From JAKFWI01 sp035549875 (lineage in GTDB: Bacteria > Pseudomonadota > Alphaproteobacteria > Caulobacterales > Aquidulcibacteraceae): a DNA stretch of 64,000 bases. The stretch's first letter is position 1; every line of letters begins with the position of its first letter. Made by a program: the position numbers and the translations under genes. The notes under the pieces are model-generated. The model was not told the origin of the DNA, ran no database searches, and was given only the letters and a program-made list of their open reading frames with translations. The stretch covers positions 1-64,000 of the forward strand of contig DASZPV010000145.1 of the NCBI GenBank assembly GCA_035549875.1, written 5' to 3'. Positions 41,962 to 51,106 of the stretch are shown one piece after another.

Positions 41962-43800
41962 ATGGCAGGACTCTTAGGGCCCGGAGGACAGCCCGGCGCG
42001 CCGGAGGACACCCGCAACCTGATCGTGATGATGATGCTCGCGATCGTGATCATTTTCGGGTTCGACGTCTTTGTCGGCGGGCCGGCGCGGCAGCGCCAGA
42101 TCGCGGCGCAGCAGAACCAAACGCAGATCGCCGCGCAAAATCCCCAAGCCGCCGCTGCGGTGATCGACCGGCCCGCCGCGCTCACGCAAAATCCGCGCGT
42201 GCGGATAGACAACGCGGCGGTCGATGGCTCGATCAATCTCACCGGCGGGCGGTTCGACGACCTGTCGCTGAAAAATTATCGCCAGCACCCCGAAAAAGAC
42301 AGCCCGGAAGTAACGCTGCTGACGCCGCAAGCGGCGAAAGGCGCATACGATTCCTATTTTGGCTGGGAGAACGTCGCCAATGGCGACGACCTGGTCGGCG
42401 CGCGCACGCAATGGACGGCGCCCGAAGGCGCAACGCTCACGCCGAACGCGCCGGTAACGCTAACGTATTCTTCGCCGGATGGGCTGGTGTTCACCCGCAC
42501 GATCAGCGTCGACGACAGCTACATGTTCACGATCGCCGATGCGGTGCGCAACGACGGCGCCGCGAGCATCACCATCCGGCCGTTCTCCGTGGTGCGGCGA
42601 CGGGACTTGCCGTCCGATTACATTCCCAACCAGATCGTCCACCAGGGCCTGACCGGGGTCGTCGGCGCCCAGCACCTGCTGCAGGAGCGCACCTATCAGG
42701 TGGCCCAGCGCCATGCGCGCGAAAAGCTTGAAAACAAGCGCCAAATGGACAGCCCGATGATGACGGACGAAGGGCCAGGCGGCTGGCTCGGCGTCAGCGA
42801 CCATTATTGGCTGGCCGCGCTCATCCCCGCGCAGAACGAGGTAATCAAGTCCACCTACGACGCAACGCCCGCGACCGGCTACACCGATTTTCGCGCCGAT
42901 TATGTCGGCGGCGGCCGGCCGCTCGCGCCGGGGGCTTCAATCGCCTACACGCAGCATTTTTTCGCCGGCGCCAAACGCGTCGATATCCTGAAGCACTACC
43001 AGGATACGATGAATGTCCCGGATTTCGACAAGGCGGTCGATTGGGGGAATTTCTGGTTCCTCACCCGGCCCTATTTCTTCGTTCTGGATTCGGTCGGCAA
43101 ATTTACGAACAGTTTCGGCGTCGCCATTCTGATCATGACGGTGCTGGTGAAGATTATTCTCTTCCCGCTGCTCAACCAGTCGTTCTCGGCGATGTCGAAA
43201 ATGCGCAAGCTGCAGCCGAAGATGAAGGAAATCCAGGAACGCTTCGCCGCCGACAAGGCGCGCCAGCAACAGGAAATGATGCAGCTTTACCAGCGCGAGA
43301 AGGTCAATCCGCTCGCCGGCTGTCTGCCGATCCTGATCCAGATTCCGATCATGTACGCGCTCTACAAGGTGCTGACGGTCACCATCGAACTGCGGCACGC
43401 CCCGTTCCTCTGGATCCACGATCTTTCGGCGCGCGATCCGTTGATGCTGGGCAATCTGTTCGGCCTTCTCAATTTCAATCCGGTTACGGTCCCGTTCCTC
43501 GGCTTTTTCCTCGGCGTCGGCATGTGGGCGATGATCTACGGCGTCACCATGTACGCCTCACAAGCGATGAGCGCCCAGCCGACGGATGCAACGCAGGCGA
43601 CGATATTCAAGTTCATGCCGGTGATCGTGACGTTCATGTTTTCCGCCGCCGCCGTCGGCCTGGTGATCTACTGGACCTGGTCCAATCTGCTCTCCATCGC
43701 GCAGCAGTACATCATCATGCGCCGCAATGGCGTAGAAACCGAACTTGACAAATTGCTGCTCAAGCTGCGCGGCAAGGATGCCGGCGCGGGCGCGGCATAA
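41962..43800 (+). CDS. yidC: Membrane protein insertase YidC
   Basis: 612 residues, the Gram-negative form. First membrane helix near 15-34 (NLIVMMMLAIVIIFGFDVFV), then a large periplasmic beta-supersandwich (about 60-370), then the five-helix core with YFFVLDSVGKFTNSFGVAIL, KMRKLQPKMKEIQERFAAD (coiled cytoplasmic loop), NPLAGCLPILIQIPIMYALYK and the C-terminal FMPVIVTFMFSAAAVGLVIYW. It inserts and folds inner-membrane proteins. ATG 41962 follows rnpA by two bases; engB follows by four. Confidence 0.97.
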   Translation: MAGLLGPGGQPGAPEDTRNLIVMMMLAIVIIFGFDVFVGGPARQRQIAAQQNQTQIAAQNPQAAAAVIDRPAALTQNPRVRIDNAAVDGSINLTGGRFDDLSLKNYRQHPEKDSPEVTLLTPQAAKGAYDSYFGWENVANGDDLVGARTQWTAPEGATLTPNAPVTLTYSSPDGLVFTRTISVDDSYMFTIADAVRNDGAASITIRPFSVVRRRDLPSDYIPNQIVHQGLTGVVGAQHLLQERTYQVAQRHAREKLENKRQMDSPMMTDEGPGGWLGVSDHYWLAALIPAQNEVIKSTYDATPATGYTDFRADYVGGGRPLAPGASIAYTQHFFAGAKRVDILKHYQDTMNVPDFDKAVDWGNFWFLTRPYFFVLDSVGKFTNSFGVAILIMTVLVKIILFPLLNQSFSAMSKMRKLQPKMKEIQERFAADKARQQQEMMQLYQREKVNPLAGCLPILIQIPIMYALYKVLTVTIELRHAPFLWIHDLSARDPLMLGNLFGLLNFNPVTVPFLGFFLGVGMWAMIYGVTMYASQAMSAQPTDATQATIFKFMPVIVTFMFSAAAVGLVIYWTWSNLLSIAQQYIIMRRNGVETELDKLLLKLRGKDAGAGAA

Positions 43801-43804
43801 CACC

Positions 43805-44422
43805 GTGGGCTTCGATATCGAGGCCGCCGAGAAATTCTTTCGTCAGCCCGTTGCTTTCGAGCGTGGCGCTTCGGGCCTTGAGCATCTGCCTGCCGCGGAT
43901 CGGCCCGAAGTGGCGTTCGCGGGGCGGTCGAATGTCGGCAAATCGAGCCTCATGAACGCGCTGTTCGGGCGCAAAAATCTCGTGCGCGCCTCCAGCGAAC
44001 CGGGGCGCACGCGCGAGCTGAATTTCTTCATGCTTGGCGAGGCGATGCGCCTCGTCGATCTCCCCGGCTACGGCTACGCCAAGGCGCCGAAGGCGGACAT
44101 CGCGCGCTGGACCGAACTCATGCGCGATTATCTGCGCGGCCGGCCCGGCCTCAAGCGCGTGTTTCTGCTGATCGACTCGCGTCACGGCCCCAAGCCCAAC
44201 GACATCGAGATCATGGACGCGCTGGATGGCGCGGCGCAGTCCTATCAGATCGTGCTCACCAAGGCGGACAAGCCGGAAGACGCCAGCCTCGCCGCCGCGC
44301 GGGAAGCCGCCCTCGCCGCGATCAAACGGCGTCCGGCGGCGCATCCTGACGTGCTGGTGGTTTCTGCTCACAGCGGCCTGGGATTGGACCTGCTGCGGGC
44401 GGAAATCGCGGCCTTGGCGTGA
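43805..44422 (+). CDS. engB: Ribosome biogenesis GTPase EngB/YihA
   Basis: 205 residues from GTG 43805. G1 is GRSNVGKSS, G2 is in PGRTRELNFF, G3 DLPGYGYAKAP, G4 TKAD and G5 VSAHSGLG, in the correct order. A GTPase required for late 50S subunit assembly and often essential. The upstream frame overlaps yidC, and GTG directly precedes the conserved start. Sits in the rpmH-rnpA-yidC-engB-argB order seen widely in alphaproteobacteria. Confidence 0.95.
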   Translation: MGFDIEAAEKFFRQPVAFERGASGLEHLPAADRPEVAFAGRSNVGKSSLMNALFGRKNLVRASSEPGRTRELNFFMLGEAMRLVDLPGYGYAKAPKADIARWTELMRDYLRGRPGLKRVFLLIDSRHGPKPNDIEIMDALDGAAQSYQIVLTKADKPEDASLAAAREAALAAIKRRPAAHPDVLVVSAHSGLGLDLLRAEIAALA

Positions 44423-44452
44423 CGGGCAAGACGCCCTAAGTCTCCGCCCGTC

Positions 44453-45394
44453 TTGAAACCCGACTCAGCCTCCCGCCCCGGCATCGACATCGCCCAGCTT
44501 GGCGAGGGCTTCGCCACGGCCAAAACCCTGGCCGAAGCGCTCCCCTACATTCAGATCTATGACCGCGAAATCGTCGTCATTAAATATGGCGGCCACGCCA
44601 TGGGCGACGAAGAAACCGCCCGGCGCTTCGCCGCCGACGTCGTGCTGCTGAAGCTCGTGGGCATACAGCCGGTCGTGGTGCATGGCGGCGGGCCGCAGAT
44701 CAGCGCCATGCTGGAGCGGGCCGGCGTCAAATCCCAGTTCATCGACGGCCTGCGCGTCACCGACGCACAGACCATGGAAATCGCCGAAATGGTGCTTTCC
44801 GGCGCCGTGAACAAACAACTCGCGCACCTTATCACGGTCGCCGGCGCCGAGGCGGACGTCCGCGGCGTGGGCCTTTCCGGCAAGGATGCGCGGCTCATCA
44901 CCGTGTCCAAGGCGGTGCGAACGAAGAGAGATCCCGACAGCGCGATCGAGAACGTCGTCGATCTTGGTTTTGTCGGGGAGCCGGAGGCGGTTGACCCTAC
45001 GTTGCTCACGGCGCTGCTCGGCGCGCAGGAGGATTACATCCCCGTCGTGGCGCCAATCGGCGTAGCCGCTGACGGCAAAACCTACAACATCAACGCCGAC
45101 ACCGCCGCTGGCGCCATCGCCGGGGCCCTCAGCGCCAAGCGCTTTTTGCTGCTCACCGATGTGGACGGCGTGCTCGATAAGAATAAAAATCTGATCCGTC
45201 AGATGACCAAGGCGGACGCGCAGGCGCTCATCCAGGACGGAACCGCGACCGGCGGCATGATCCCCAAGCTGGAGACATGCATCGCCGCGTTGAACGCGGG
45301 CGTTGAAGCCGCTGTAATCGTCGATGGCCGCAAGCCGCACGCTTTGCTGGTGGAGCTTTTTACTGAACATGGCGCAGGCACGCTGGTTTCCTAA
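44453..45394 (+). CDS. argB: Acetylglutamate kinase
   Basis: 313 residues. Amino-acid kinase fold that phosphorylates N-acetylglutamate, the second step of arginine synthesis. Landmarks: VVIKYGGHAMGDEE, VVVHGGGPQI, KSQFIDGLRVTDAQTMEIAEMVL, NINADTAAGAIAGAL, FLLLTDVDGVLDKN and GGMIPKLETC. The start is TTG 44453; no better in-frame codon exists before the conserved core. The arginine-sensing N-terminal helix region is present, so feedback inhibition is plausible. The next gene starts 26 bases before its stop. Confidence 0.95.
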   Translation: MKPDSASRPGIDIAQLGEGFATAKTLAEALPYIQIYDREIVVIKYGGHAMGDEETARRFAADVVLLKLVGIQPVVVHGGGPQISAMLERAGVKSQFIDGLRVTDAQTMEIAEMVLSGAVNKQLAHLITVAGAEADVRGVGLSGKDARLITVSKAVRTKRDPDSAIENVVDLGFVGEPEAVDPTLLTALLGAQEDYIPVVAPIGVAADGKTYNINADTAAGAIAGALSAKRFLLLTDVDGVLDKNKNLIRQMTKADAQALIQDGTATGGMIPKLETCIAALNAGVEAAVIVDGRKPHALLVELFTEHGAGTLVS

Positions 45395-46556
45395 TGCGCT
45401 GCTCGCGCTGCTGGCGGCCGTGCTCATCGGCGCCGGCGCGGCGTGGCTGAACAACGCACGCGCGCAGGCAGCGCCCGGCGGCTGGTCGCTCTGCAATCAG
45501 ACATCCTACATCGTCGAGGTCGCGACAGGTCGGCCCGATGGCAAGACCGTTCTGGTTTCCGGTTGGCTGCGATTGCGGCCGGGCGAGTGCAGGCTCGCCG
45601 CCACCGCGCCGCTTACCCGCGGCGTGCACTACACCTTCGCCCGCACATCGAGCGCCCATCGCGGCGGCCGGCGCCAGTGGGGCGGCGTTTCGCGCCTTTG
45701 CGTCGATCCGCAGGCCTCGTTTGCGATCGAGAACCCGCCGAATTGCCAGGCGATGGGGCTGGAAGAACGCACGTTTCGCGACATCCGCATCAACAAGCGC
45801 GATTCCTGGCGCACGATTTTTTCTGAGCCTGATCCCTACACGCTCACCACCGCGCGCGCGGCCGGGCTGCAGCGGCTTTTGTCCGATGCGGGCTATGAGA
45901 CCGCCTCGCCCTCAGGCAATTACGATCCGCGCCGGATGGCCAACGCGATCGGACGCTTCCGCACCGAGCGCAATATTGCCCCGACCGCCACTGAAGAACA
46001 ATTGATCGATGCGCTGGAAACCATGGCGCGCAAACGCGCCGATGCGATCGGCCTTACCTTGTGCAACCGCACGGCCGGCAAAATCTGGTCCGCCGTGGCG
46101 CGGCGGCGCGGCGAAGGCTGGGAATCGCGCGGCTGGTGGGCGCTTGGGCCGGGCGGCTGCGCCCGCACGATCGACGATCCGCTGATCCAGAACGTCTATT
46201 TCGTTGAAGCGCTGCTCGAAAGCCCGCAGGGCAAGCGCGAGCTTGCCGCCGGCGGCGAAAGCTTCTGCACCTCGCCGGCGAAATTCGCCATTCTCGGCCG
46301 TGAAAAATGCGCCGACCGCGCCTATGACATAGGCCTCTTCACCCCGATCAGCCCGCAGGGCCGGGAAGGCGTCGTGGTCGAGTTCTTCGAGCGCGACTTC
46401 CTGCTGCCGGGCGCAAAGCCCAAACAACTCGATCTGCCGAAAATGGCCGACGCCGAAATCAATTCGCCGACCACCGGCCGGGCCGGACGCGCGCCGGACA
46501 CCGCCTCCGGCGGCGCCGCGTCTGGCGATATCGGCGAAGGGGGCAGCGGCGATTGA
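45369..46556 (+). CDS. Secreted protein with two DUF1036 domains
   Basis: 395 residues. An uncleaved or cleavable N-terminal hydrophobic segment (about 8-28, FPNALLALLAAVLIGAGAAW) exports it. Two DUF1036 domains are visible: GWSLCNQTSYIVEVATG...SGWLRLRPGECR (from about 36) and GLTLCNRTAGKIWSAVARR...WWALGPGGCART (from about 224), each with paired cysteines. Between them lies a helical segment AGLQRLLSDAGYETASPSG...AIGRFRTERNI that looks like a peptidoglycan-binding-type repeat. The C-terminal tail is Gly/Ala-rich. Function unknown. It overlaps argB by 26 bases, and its stop overlaps the HAD gene as TTGA. Confidence 0.85.
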   Translation: MAQARWFPNALLALLAAVLIGAGAAWLNNARAQAAPGGWSLCNQTSYIVEVATGRPDGKTVLVSGWLRLRPGECRLAATAPLTRGVHYTFARTSSAHRGGRRQWGGVSRLCVDPQASFAIENPPNCQAMGLEERTFRDIRINKRDSWRTIFSEPDPYTLTTARAAGLQRLLSDAGYETASPSGNYDPRRMANAIGRFRTERNIAPTATEEQLIDALETMARKRADAIGLTLCNRTAGKIWSAVARRRGEGWESRGWWALGPGGCARTIDDPLIQNVYFVEALLESPQGKRELAAGGESFCTSPAKFAILGREKCADRAYDIGLFTPISPQGREGVVVEFFERDFLLPGAKPKQLDLPKMADAEINSPTTGRAGRAPDTASGGAASGDIGEGGSGD

Positions 46557-47245
46557 CGACGTCCTGGCGCGATAAATCCGTCTGGGTGTTCGATCTCGAC
46601 AACACGCTGTATCCGGCCGAATGCGATCTGTTCGCCCAGATCGACGTGCGGATGACCGATTTCGTCAGCCGGTTTCTTTCGGTCGATCATCTCACCGCGC
46701 GGAGTTTGCAGAAACAATATCTCGTCGATCACGGAACGACGCTGAACGGGCTCATGCAAGTGCATGGCATGGCGCCGCATGATTTTCTCGACTACGTGCA
46801 CAACATCGACCTCGCGCCCGTTTCGCCCGCCCCGCTTCTGGCGCAAGGGCTTGGCAGGCTGCCCGGCAAGCGCCTTGTGTTCACCAATGGCAGCCGCAGA
46901 CACGGCGAACGCGTGCTCGCCAAGCTCGGCGTGGATCATCTGTTCGACGACGTGTTCGATATCTCCGCCGGCGAATACGCCCCCAAGCCCAAACCTGAAT
47001 CCTACGAACGCCTGATGCGCCGTCACGGTTTTGCCGGCGGCCATGCGGTGCTGTTCGAGGATATCGCGCGAAACCTTGAGCCGGCCCACGCGCTCGGCTT
47101 CACCACCGTCCTCGTCCGCTCGACCAAGGACTGGAGCCACGAACCGGCGGCGGTTCGCCCGGCCGGCGCCGGGGCGGCGCCCGCCCACGTTCACCACGAC
47201 ACAAACGATCTGGCCGGTTTCCTGCACAAGATCGCCGCCGATTGA
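46553..47245 (+). CDS. Pyrimidine 5'-nucleotidase, HAD class I
   Basis: 230 residues. Motif I VFDLDNTLYP (11-20) with DxD, a C1 helical cap, motif II VFTNGSRRHGERV, the Lys of motif III in YAPKPKPESY, and motif IV FEDIARNLEPA. The NTLYP and FTNGS patterns are those of the SDT1-type pyrimidine nucleotidase subfamily, which dephosphorylates UMP/CMP. Start TTG 46553 overlaps the previous stop (TTGA). Upstream of dapD by 31 bases, a frequent alphaproteobacterial arrangement. Confidence 0.88.
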   Translation: MTTSWRDKSVWVFDLDNTLYPAECDLFAQIDVRMTDFVSRFLSVDHLTARSLQKQYLVDHGTTLNGLMQVHGMAPHDFLDYVHNIDLAPVSPAPLLAQGLGRLPGKRLVFTNGSRRHGERVLAKLGVDHLFDDVFDISAGEYAPKPKPESYERLMRRHGFAGGHAVLFEDIARNLEPAHALGFTTVLVRSTKDWSHEPAAVRPAGAGAAPAHVHHDTNDLAGFLHKIAAD

Positions 47246-47276
47246 CCGCGTTGGCGAGCCCGTCTAGCCAGCGCTG

Positions 47277-48098
47277 ATGAGCGATTTGCAAGCCACGATC
47301 GAAACCGCCTGGGAGCGCCGGGCCGAACTTTCCCCGACGAGCACGGGCGCCGCGCGCGATGCGGTGGAAACCGCGCTCGACATGCTCGACAGCGGCGCCG
47401 CGCGCGTGGCCGAACGCGGACCCGATGGCGCGTGGACCGTGCATCAATGGCTGAAGAAAGCCGTGCTGCTCTCCTTCCGCCTGAACGACAATATGGTCAT
47501 GCCCGGGCCTGGCGGGTCGAACTGGTGGGACAAGGTCCCCAGCAAATTTGCCAACTGGGACGAGAACCGCTTTCGCGATGCAGGATTTCGCGCCGTGCCC
47601 GGCGCGATCGTGCGGCGCGGCGCGCATATCGCCAAGAACGCCGTGCTGATGCCGAGCTTCACCAATATCGGCGCCTATGTCGGAGAAGGCACGATGGTCG
47701 ACACCTGGGCCACGGTCGGCTCGTGTGCGCAGATCGGCAAGAACGTGCACCTTTCCGGCGGCGTGGGCATTGGCGGCGTGCTGGAGCCGCTGCAGGCCAA
47801 TCCGGTGATCATCGAGAATGATTGCTTTATCGGCGCTCGTTCCGAAGTGGTCGAAGGCGTGATCGTGCGCCAGGGCGCGGTGCTGTCGATGGGCGTGTTC
47901 ATCTCGCCCTCGACCAAGATCGTTGATCGCGCCACCGGTGAAACCTTCCGCGGCGAAGTGCCGGCCTATTCTGTCGTCGTGCCTGGAGCACTGCCCGATC
48001 CGAACGGCGGGCCATCGCTTTCCTGCGCCGTGATCGTCAAGCGCGTCGATGCGCAGACGCGCGCGAAAACTGCGATCAACGATCTGCTGCGGGATTAG
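47277..48098 (+). CDS. dapD: Tetrahydrodipicolinate N-succinyltransferase
   Basis: 273 residues. Left-handed beta-helix acyltransferase that succinylates tetrahydrodipicolinate in the lysine/meso-DAP pathway. Landmarks: KKAVLLSFRLNDN (about 60-72), WWDKVPSKF, hexapeptide turns (VVRRGAHIAKNAVLMPS-type), TMVDTWATVGSCAQIGKNVHLSGG and IENDCFIGARSEVVEG. Works with DapE, whose gene lies about 1.1 kb further on. ATG 47277. Overlaps the convergent Uma2 gene by four bases. Confidence 0.97.
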   Translation: MSDLQATIETAWERRAELSPTSTGAARDAVETALDMLDSGAARVAERGPDGAWTVHQWLKKAVLLSFRLNDNMVMPGPGGSNWWDKVPSKFANWDENRFRDAGFRAVPGAIVRRGAHIAKNAVLMPSFTNIGAYVGEGTMVDTWATVGSCAQIGKNVHLSGGVGIGGVLEPLQANPVIIENDCFIGARSEVVEGVIVRQGAVLSMGVFISPSTKIVDRATGETFRGEVPAYSVVVPGALPDPNGGPSLSCAVIVKRVDAQTRAKTAINDLLRD

Positions 48099-48667
48099 CC
48101 GAGATCGGCCAGTTTGAACGTGATGCTGCGATCGAACGGCAGGGCAAGTACTTCGCCCGGCCCGATTTCGAGCGGCGCGGGATAATCCTCGGCGCCCGGA
48201 TTGGAAAACAGAAAGCCGCGTCGGTTTTCGGCGTCCAAAATCCAGTAATGCGCAACGCCGTGGCGTGCATAGAGCGGTCGCTTTAACCGCATATCGCGAT
48301 CAATCGACGTATCGGCCACCTCGACCAGCAACAGCGCATCCGGCCCGCGCACATCTTCAGGCAAGATGGATTGCGGGTGAACCAGGATGTCCGGTTCCGT
48401 AAACGTCACGTCACTGAGGTAGAGCGAGGGCTCCACAGCGACCGCGACGCTCTTCGGCGTGGCGGTGATGATCAGTCTCGCAAGCTCGCGCTTCCAAATC
48501 TCATGGCGGTTCTTCTTGGACGCCATTGGAACCAGCTCCCCCTCCAGAAGCTCCACCGGCTCGTCTTCGTCCATGATGCCGGCTTCGACCATCGCCCAAA
48601 TCTCGGCAACGGTGAACCGGCGGCGCGGCCAGCCTTCGGCAAAGCGTGTGGTGACAGGAGCGTTCAC
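48095..48667 (-). CDS. Uma2 family (DUF820) putative endonuclease
   Basis: 190 residues. PD-(D/E)XK fold of the Uma2 group: FTVAEIWAMVEAGIMDEDEPVELLEGEL at the N-terminus, the active-site string TEPDILVHP, then LLLVEVADTSIDRDMRLK and GVAHYWILDAENR. Acidic residues and Lys are in place. Such proteins are very common in cyanobacteria and scattered in alphaproteobacteria, often as accessory genes of unknown role. GTG 48667 is the start. It interrupts the dapD-dapE pair together with the cupin gene. Confidence 0.88.
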   Translation of the reverse strand: MNAPVTTRFAEGWPRRRFTVAEIWAMVEAGIMDEDEPVELLEGELVPMASKKNRHEIWKRELARLIITATPKSVAVAVEPSLYLSDVTFTEPDILVHPQSILPEDVRGPDALLLVEVADTSIDRDMRLKRPLYARHGVAHYWILDAENRRGFLFSNPGAEDYPAPLEIGPGEVLALPFDRSITFKLADLG

Positions 48668-48695
48668 GGCGCCACGCTATCACATGCGCCGCCGC

Positions 48696-49139
48696 TTAGT
48701 AAGCCGACCCGTCCTTGTGGAACCAGCGCCCGTCTTTAAAATGCAAGTCAATATCGGGATAGAACGCTTCCTCGTTATGCGAACGCGTACCGACTTCCAG
48801 ATAAACCGCATCGCGTGCTGACCGGTTGATGAAATGATGGCCGTTCGGCGTGTTCTTGGGAAACCCCGCGCAATCGCCGGCTTTCAGAATCACCTCTCCC
48901 TCGTCCGTGATCAGCGTGAGTTCGCCCTCGATCAGATAGACGAATTCGTCTTCGAGCACGTGCCAATGCCGCGCGCTCGACCACTCGCCCGGCGGCAAGC
49001 GGGTCAGGTTTACGCCAAAATCGGTAAGGCCGGCGCCGTCGCCAAGGCGCTTCTTGGTTCGCGTCAGGGCGTTGCGCCGAAAGGGCTCGGGGTAGCCCGA
49101 GCCGGTCCTGACCGCGAGTTTATCCACGTCAATCTTCAT
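48696..49139 (-). CDS. Cupin domain protein
   Basis: 147 residues. One conserved cupin barrel: RHWHVLEDEFVYLIEGELTLI is motif 1 (HxH-x3-4-E-x6-G), AGDCAGFPKNTPNGHHFINRS is motif 2 (G-x5-PxG-x2-H-x3-N), so the metal ligands HxH, E and H are present. Substrate unknown; small cupins are dioxygenases, isomerases or ligand binders. ATG 49139 (MKIDVDKLAVRTG) is preferred over an ATG three codons earlier. It is divergent from dapE, separated by a 78-base repeat-rich promoter region. Confidence 0.88.
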   Translation of the reverse strand: MKIDVDKLAVRTGSGYPEPFRRNALTRTKKRLGDGAGLTDFGVNLTRLPPGEWSSARHWHVLEDEFVYLIEGELTLITDEGEVILKAGDCAGFPKNTPNGHHFINRSARDAVYLEVGTRSHNEEAFYPDIDLHFKDGRWFHKDGSAY

Positions 49140-49158
49140 GGCGTACATTTCCCAAAAC

Positions 49159-49210
49159 GACTCTAAAAATACGCCCCCGGACTCTACAAAACCGGGCCCG
49201 GCTTGTAGAG
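49159..49210. promoter_or_regulatory. Repeat cluster between divergent cupin gene and dapE
   Basis: GACTCTA occurs twice, at 49159-49165 and 49180-49186, exactly 21 bases apart, and both copies hold a GANTC site. The second extends into CTCTACAA (49182-49189), which forms a perfect inverted repeat with TTGTAGAG (49203-49210) across 13 bases. The right arm contains the only purine-rich stretch near the dapE ATG (49218), so the hairpin could mask its ribosome site, or the palindrome could be a protein operator. Confidence 0.5.
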
Positions 49211-49217
49211 ACCGCAA

Positions 49218-50378
49218 ATGCCCGACGCCGCCATTCCCCCGCACGATCCGATCCCGCTCGCTCAGGCGCTGCTGCGTTGCCCTTCCGTCACCCCCGCCGA
49301 TCTCGGCGCGCTGGACACTTTGCAAAGCGCCCTGGAAAGGCTTGGCTTTGCCTGCCGGCGGATGAAATTCGGCGACATCGATAATCTCTTCGCCAAGCGC
49401 GGAGCCGGCCTGCCGCATTTTTGCTTCGCCGGCCACACCGATGTCGTCCCGCCGGGAGACGTTGGCGCCTGGAGCGTGGACCCGTTCGCCGCCGAAATCC
49501 GCGACGGCAATCTGGTCGCGCGCGGCGCGGTGGACATGAAAGCGGCGATCGCGTGCTTCGTCTCGGCCGTTGCTTCGATCCCCGTTCCCGCGAAGGGCGC
49601 GATCAGCCTTTTGATCACCGGCGACGAAGAAGCCTTGTCGATCGATGGCACCAGGAAAGTTCTCGACGCGCTGCTGGCCGAAGGCGAGCAATTCAGCCAT
49701 TGCCTGATCGGCGAACCCACCAGCGTCGATCGCGTCGCCGATACGATCAAGAATGGCCGGCGCGGCAGTTTCAATTGCGTGATAATCGCCGAAGGCAAGC
49801 AGGGGCACGTCGCCTATCCGCACCGCTCGCTCAATCCGATGGGTCCGCTGCTCGATCTGCTCGACGTGCTCCGCCGCACGAAACTGGACGACGGCGCGCC
49901 GGGCTTTGATCCTTCGCATCTGGAGATCACTTCCATCGACGTCGGCGACGGGGCGCATAACGTGATCCCCGCCCGCGCCAAAGCCAAGCTCAACATACGC
50001 TTCAACAGCAACCACACCGGCGAGACGATAAAAGCCTGGATCGAGAAGGAAGCCGCACGCATCGCGGCGCAAAGCGGCGCGCGCTTTTCGATCGATGGCC
50101 GCGCCACAGGCGAGGCATTTTATTGCGACCCCGGCCCGTTCACCGTGCTCGTGCAGGACGCGGCGGAAACCATCACCGGCCAACGGCCCGTTCTATCCAC
50201 GACCGGCGGCACATCGGACGCGCGCTTCATGCACAAGGCCTGTCCAACCTGTGAACTCGGCCTGCTTAACGAGACGGCACACAAGATCGATGAGTTCGCG
50301 CCGTTGGAAGATGTTCGCACGCTGGCGCGGATTTATACCAAACTGCTGGCCGATTATTTCGCGACGTTCGCCGCGTAA
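49218..50378 (+). CDS. dapE: Succinyl-diaminopimelate desuccinylase
   Basis: 386 residues. M20 metallo-amidase that produces LL-DAP from the succinyl intermediate. Metal-site landmarks: FAGHTDVVPPGD (His/Asp ligands), RGAVDMKAAIACFV, ITGDEEALSIDGT with the catalytic Glu pair, CLIGEPTSVD and the C-terminal STTGGTSDARFMHKACPTCELGL with the last His ligand expected in the GL-N region. Dimerisation (lid) domain in the middle (GKQGHVAYPHRSLNP). ATG 49218. The 3' end overlaps convergent truA by 25 bases. Confidence 0.96.
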   Translation: MPDAAIPPHDPIPLAQALLRCPSVTPADLGALDTLQSALERLGFACRRMKFGDIDNLFAKRGAGLPHFCFAGHTDVVPPGDVGAWSVDPFAAEIRDGNLVARGAVDMKAAIACFVSAVASIPVPAKGAISLLITGDEEALSIDGTRKVLDALLAEGEQFSHCLIGEPTSVDRVADTIKNGRRGSFNCVIIAEGKQGHVAYPHRSLNPMGPLLDLLDVLRRTKLDDGAPGFDPSHLEITSIDVGDGAHNVIPARAKAKLNIRFNSNHTGETIKAWIEKEAARIAAQSGARFSIDGRATGEAFYCDPGPFTVLVQDAAETITGQRPVLSTTGGTSDARFMHKACPTCELGLLNETAHKIDEFAPLEDVRTLARIYTKLLADYFATFAA

Positions 50379-51106
50379 TCCACCCGCTCCAGATATAATC
50401 CATCCGCCGGCGCGACCGGCCCGCAGCACGCCCGGTCACGCGCGGCGAGCGCTGCGGCGACATCGGCGGGCGTGCGTTTTCCGGCGCCGACATCAACCAG
50501 CGTGCCGACCATTGAGCGCACCTGGCGATGCAGAAACGAACGCGCCTTGGCCCAGACGTGAATTTCCTCGCCCACGCGCATGACATCAAGGCTGTCGAGC
50601 GTCTTGACCGGGCTCGGCGCCTGGCAATTTGCGTCACGAAACGTGGTGAAATCGTGCCGGCCGATGAGCCGGCCCGCGGCGTCTTCCATCGCTTCGCGAT
50701 CCAGCGCGCGCGCGACATGCCAGACATGGCCCCGTTCGAGCGCTGGCGGCGAGCGGCGGTTCAGAATGCGGTACCAATAGACGCGCCCGATGGCGTCGAA
50801 CCGCGCGTGAAATTCAGGCGCGGCCTCCTCGACGCTCAGCACGGAAATCGGCGCCGGCCGCACATGCGCGTTCAGCGCATCGCGGACCCGCCCCGGCGCA
50901 AACGGCTTTTCAATATCGACATGCGCGACCTGCCCGATCGCATGCACGCCGGAATCCGTGCGGCCGGCGCCGACGACGTCGGCCTGCTCGCCGGTGAACG
51001 CAAAAACCGCGCGCTCAAGCGCGCCCTGCACTGTCGGCCGCTCTTCCTGGCGCTGCCAGCCCTCGAACGGCCCGCCGTCATATTCGATGAGCAATTTGAA
51101 GCGCAT
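50354..51106 (-). CDS. truA: tRNA pseudouridine(38-40) synthase
   Basis: 250 residues. YDGGPFEGWQRQ (9-20) is the family start; the catalytic Asp is Asp51 in GAGRTDSGVHA; FHARFDAIGRVYWYRI, GRHDFTTFRDANCQ and FLHRQVRSMVGTLVDVG follow. It isomerises uridines 38-40 in tRNA anticodon arms. The ATG (51106-51104) shares one base with the fmt stop (TGATG), so fmt and truA are coupled. Confidence 0.96.
   Translation of the reverse strand: MRFKLLIEYDGGPFEGWQRQEERPTVQGALERAVFAFTGEQADVVGAGRTDSGVHAIGQVAHVDIEKPFAPGRVRDALNAHVRPAPISVLSVEEAAPEFHARFDAIGRVYWYRILNRRSPPALERGHVWHVARALDREAMEDAAGRLIGRHDFTTFRDANCQAPSPVKTLDSLDVMRVGEEIHVWAKARSFLHRQVRSMVGTLVDVGAGKRTPADVAAALAARDRACCGPVAPADGLYLERVDYAANVAK

Noticed and set aside
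49121..49131. DnaA-box-like TTATCCACG
   Set aside because: A single near match inside the cupin coding sequence with no companion boxes or AT-rich region, so no origin is inferred.
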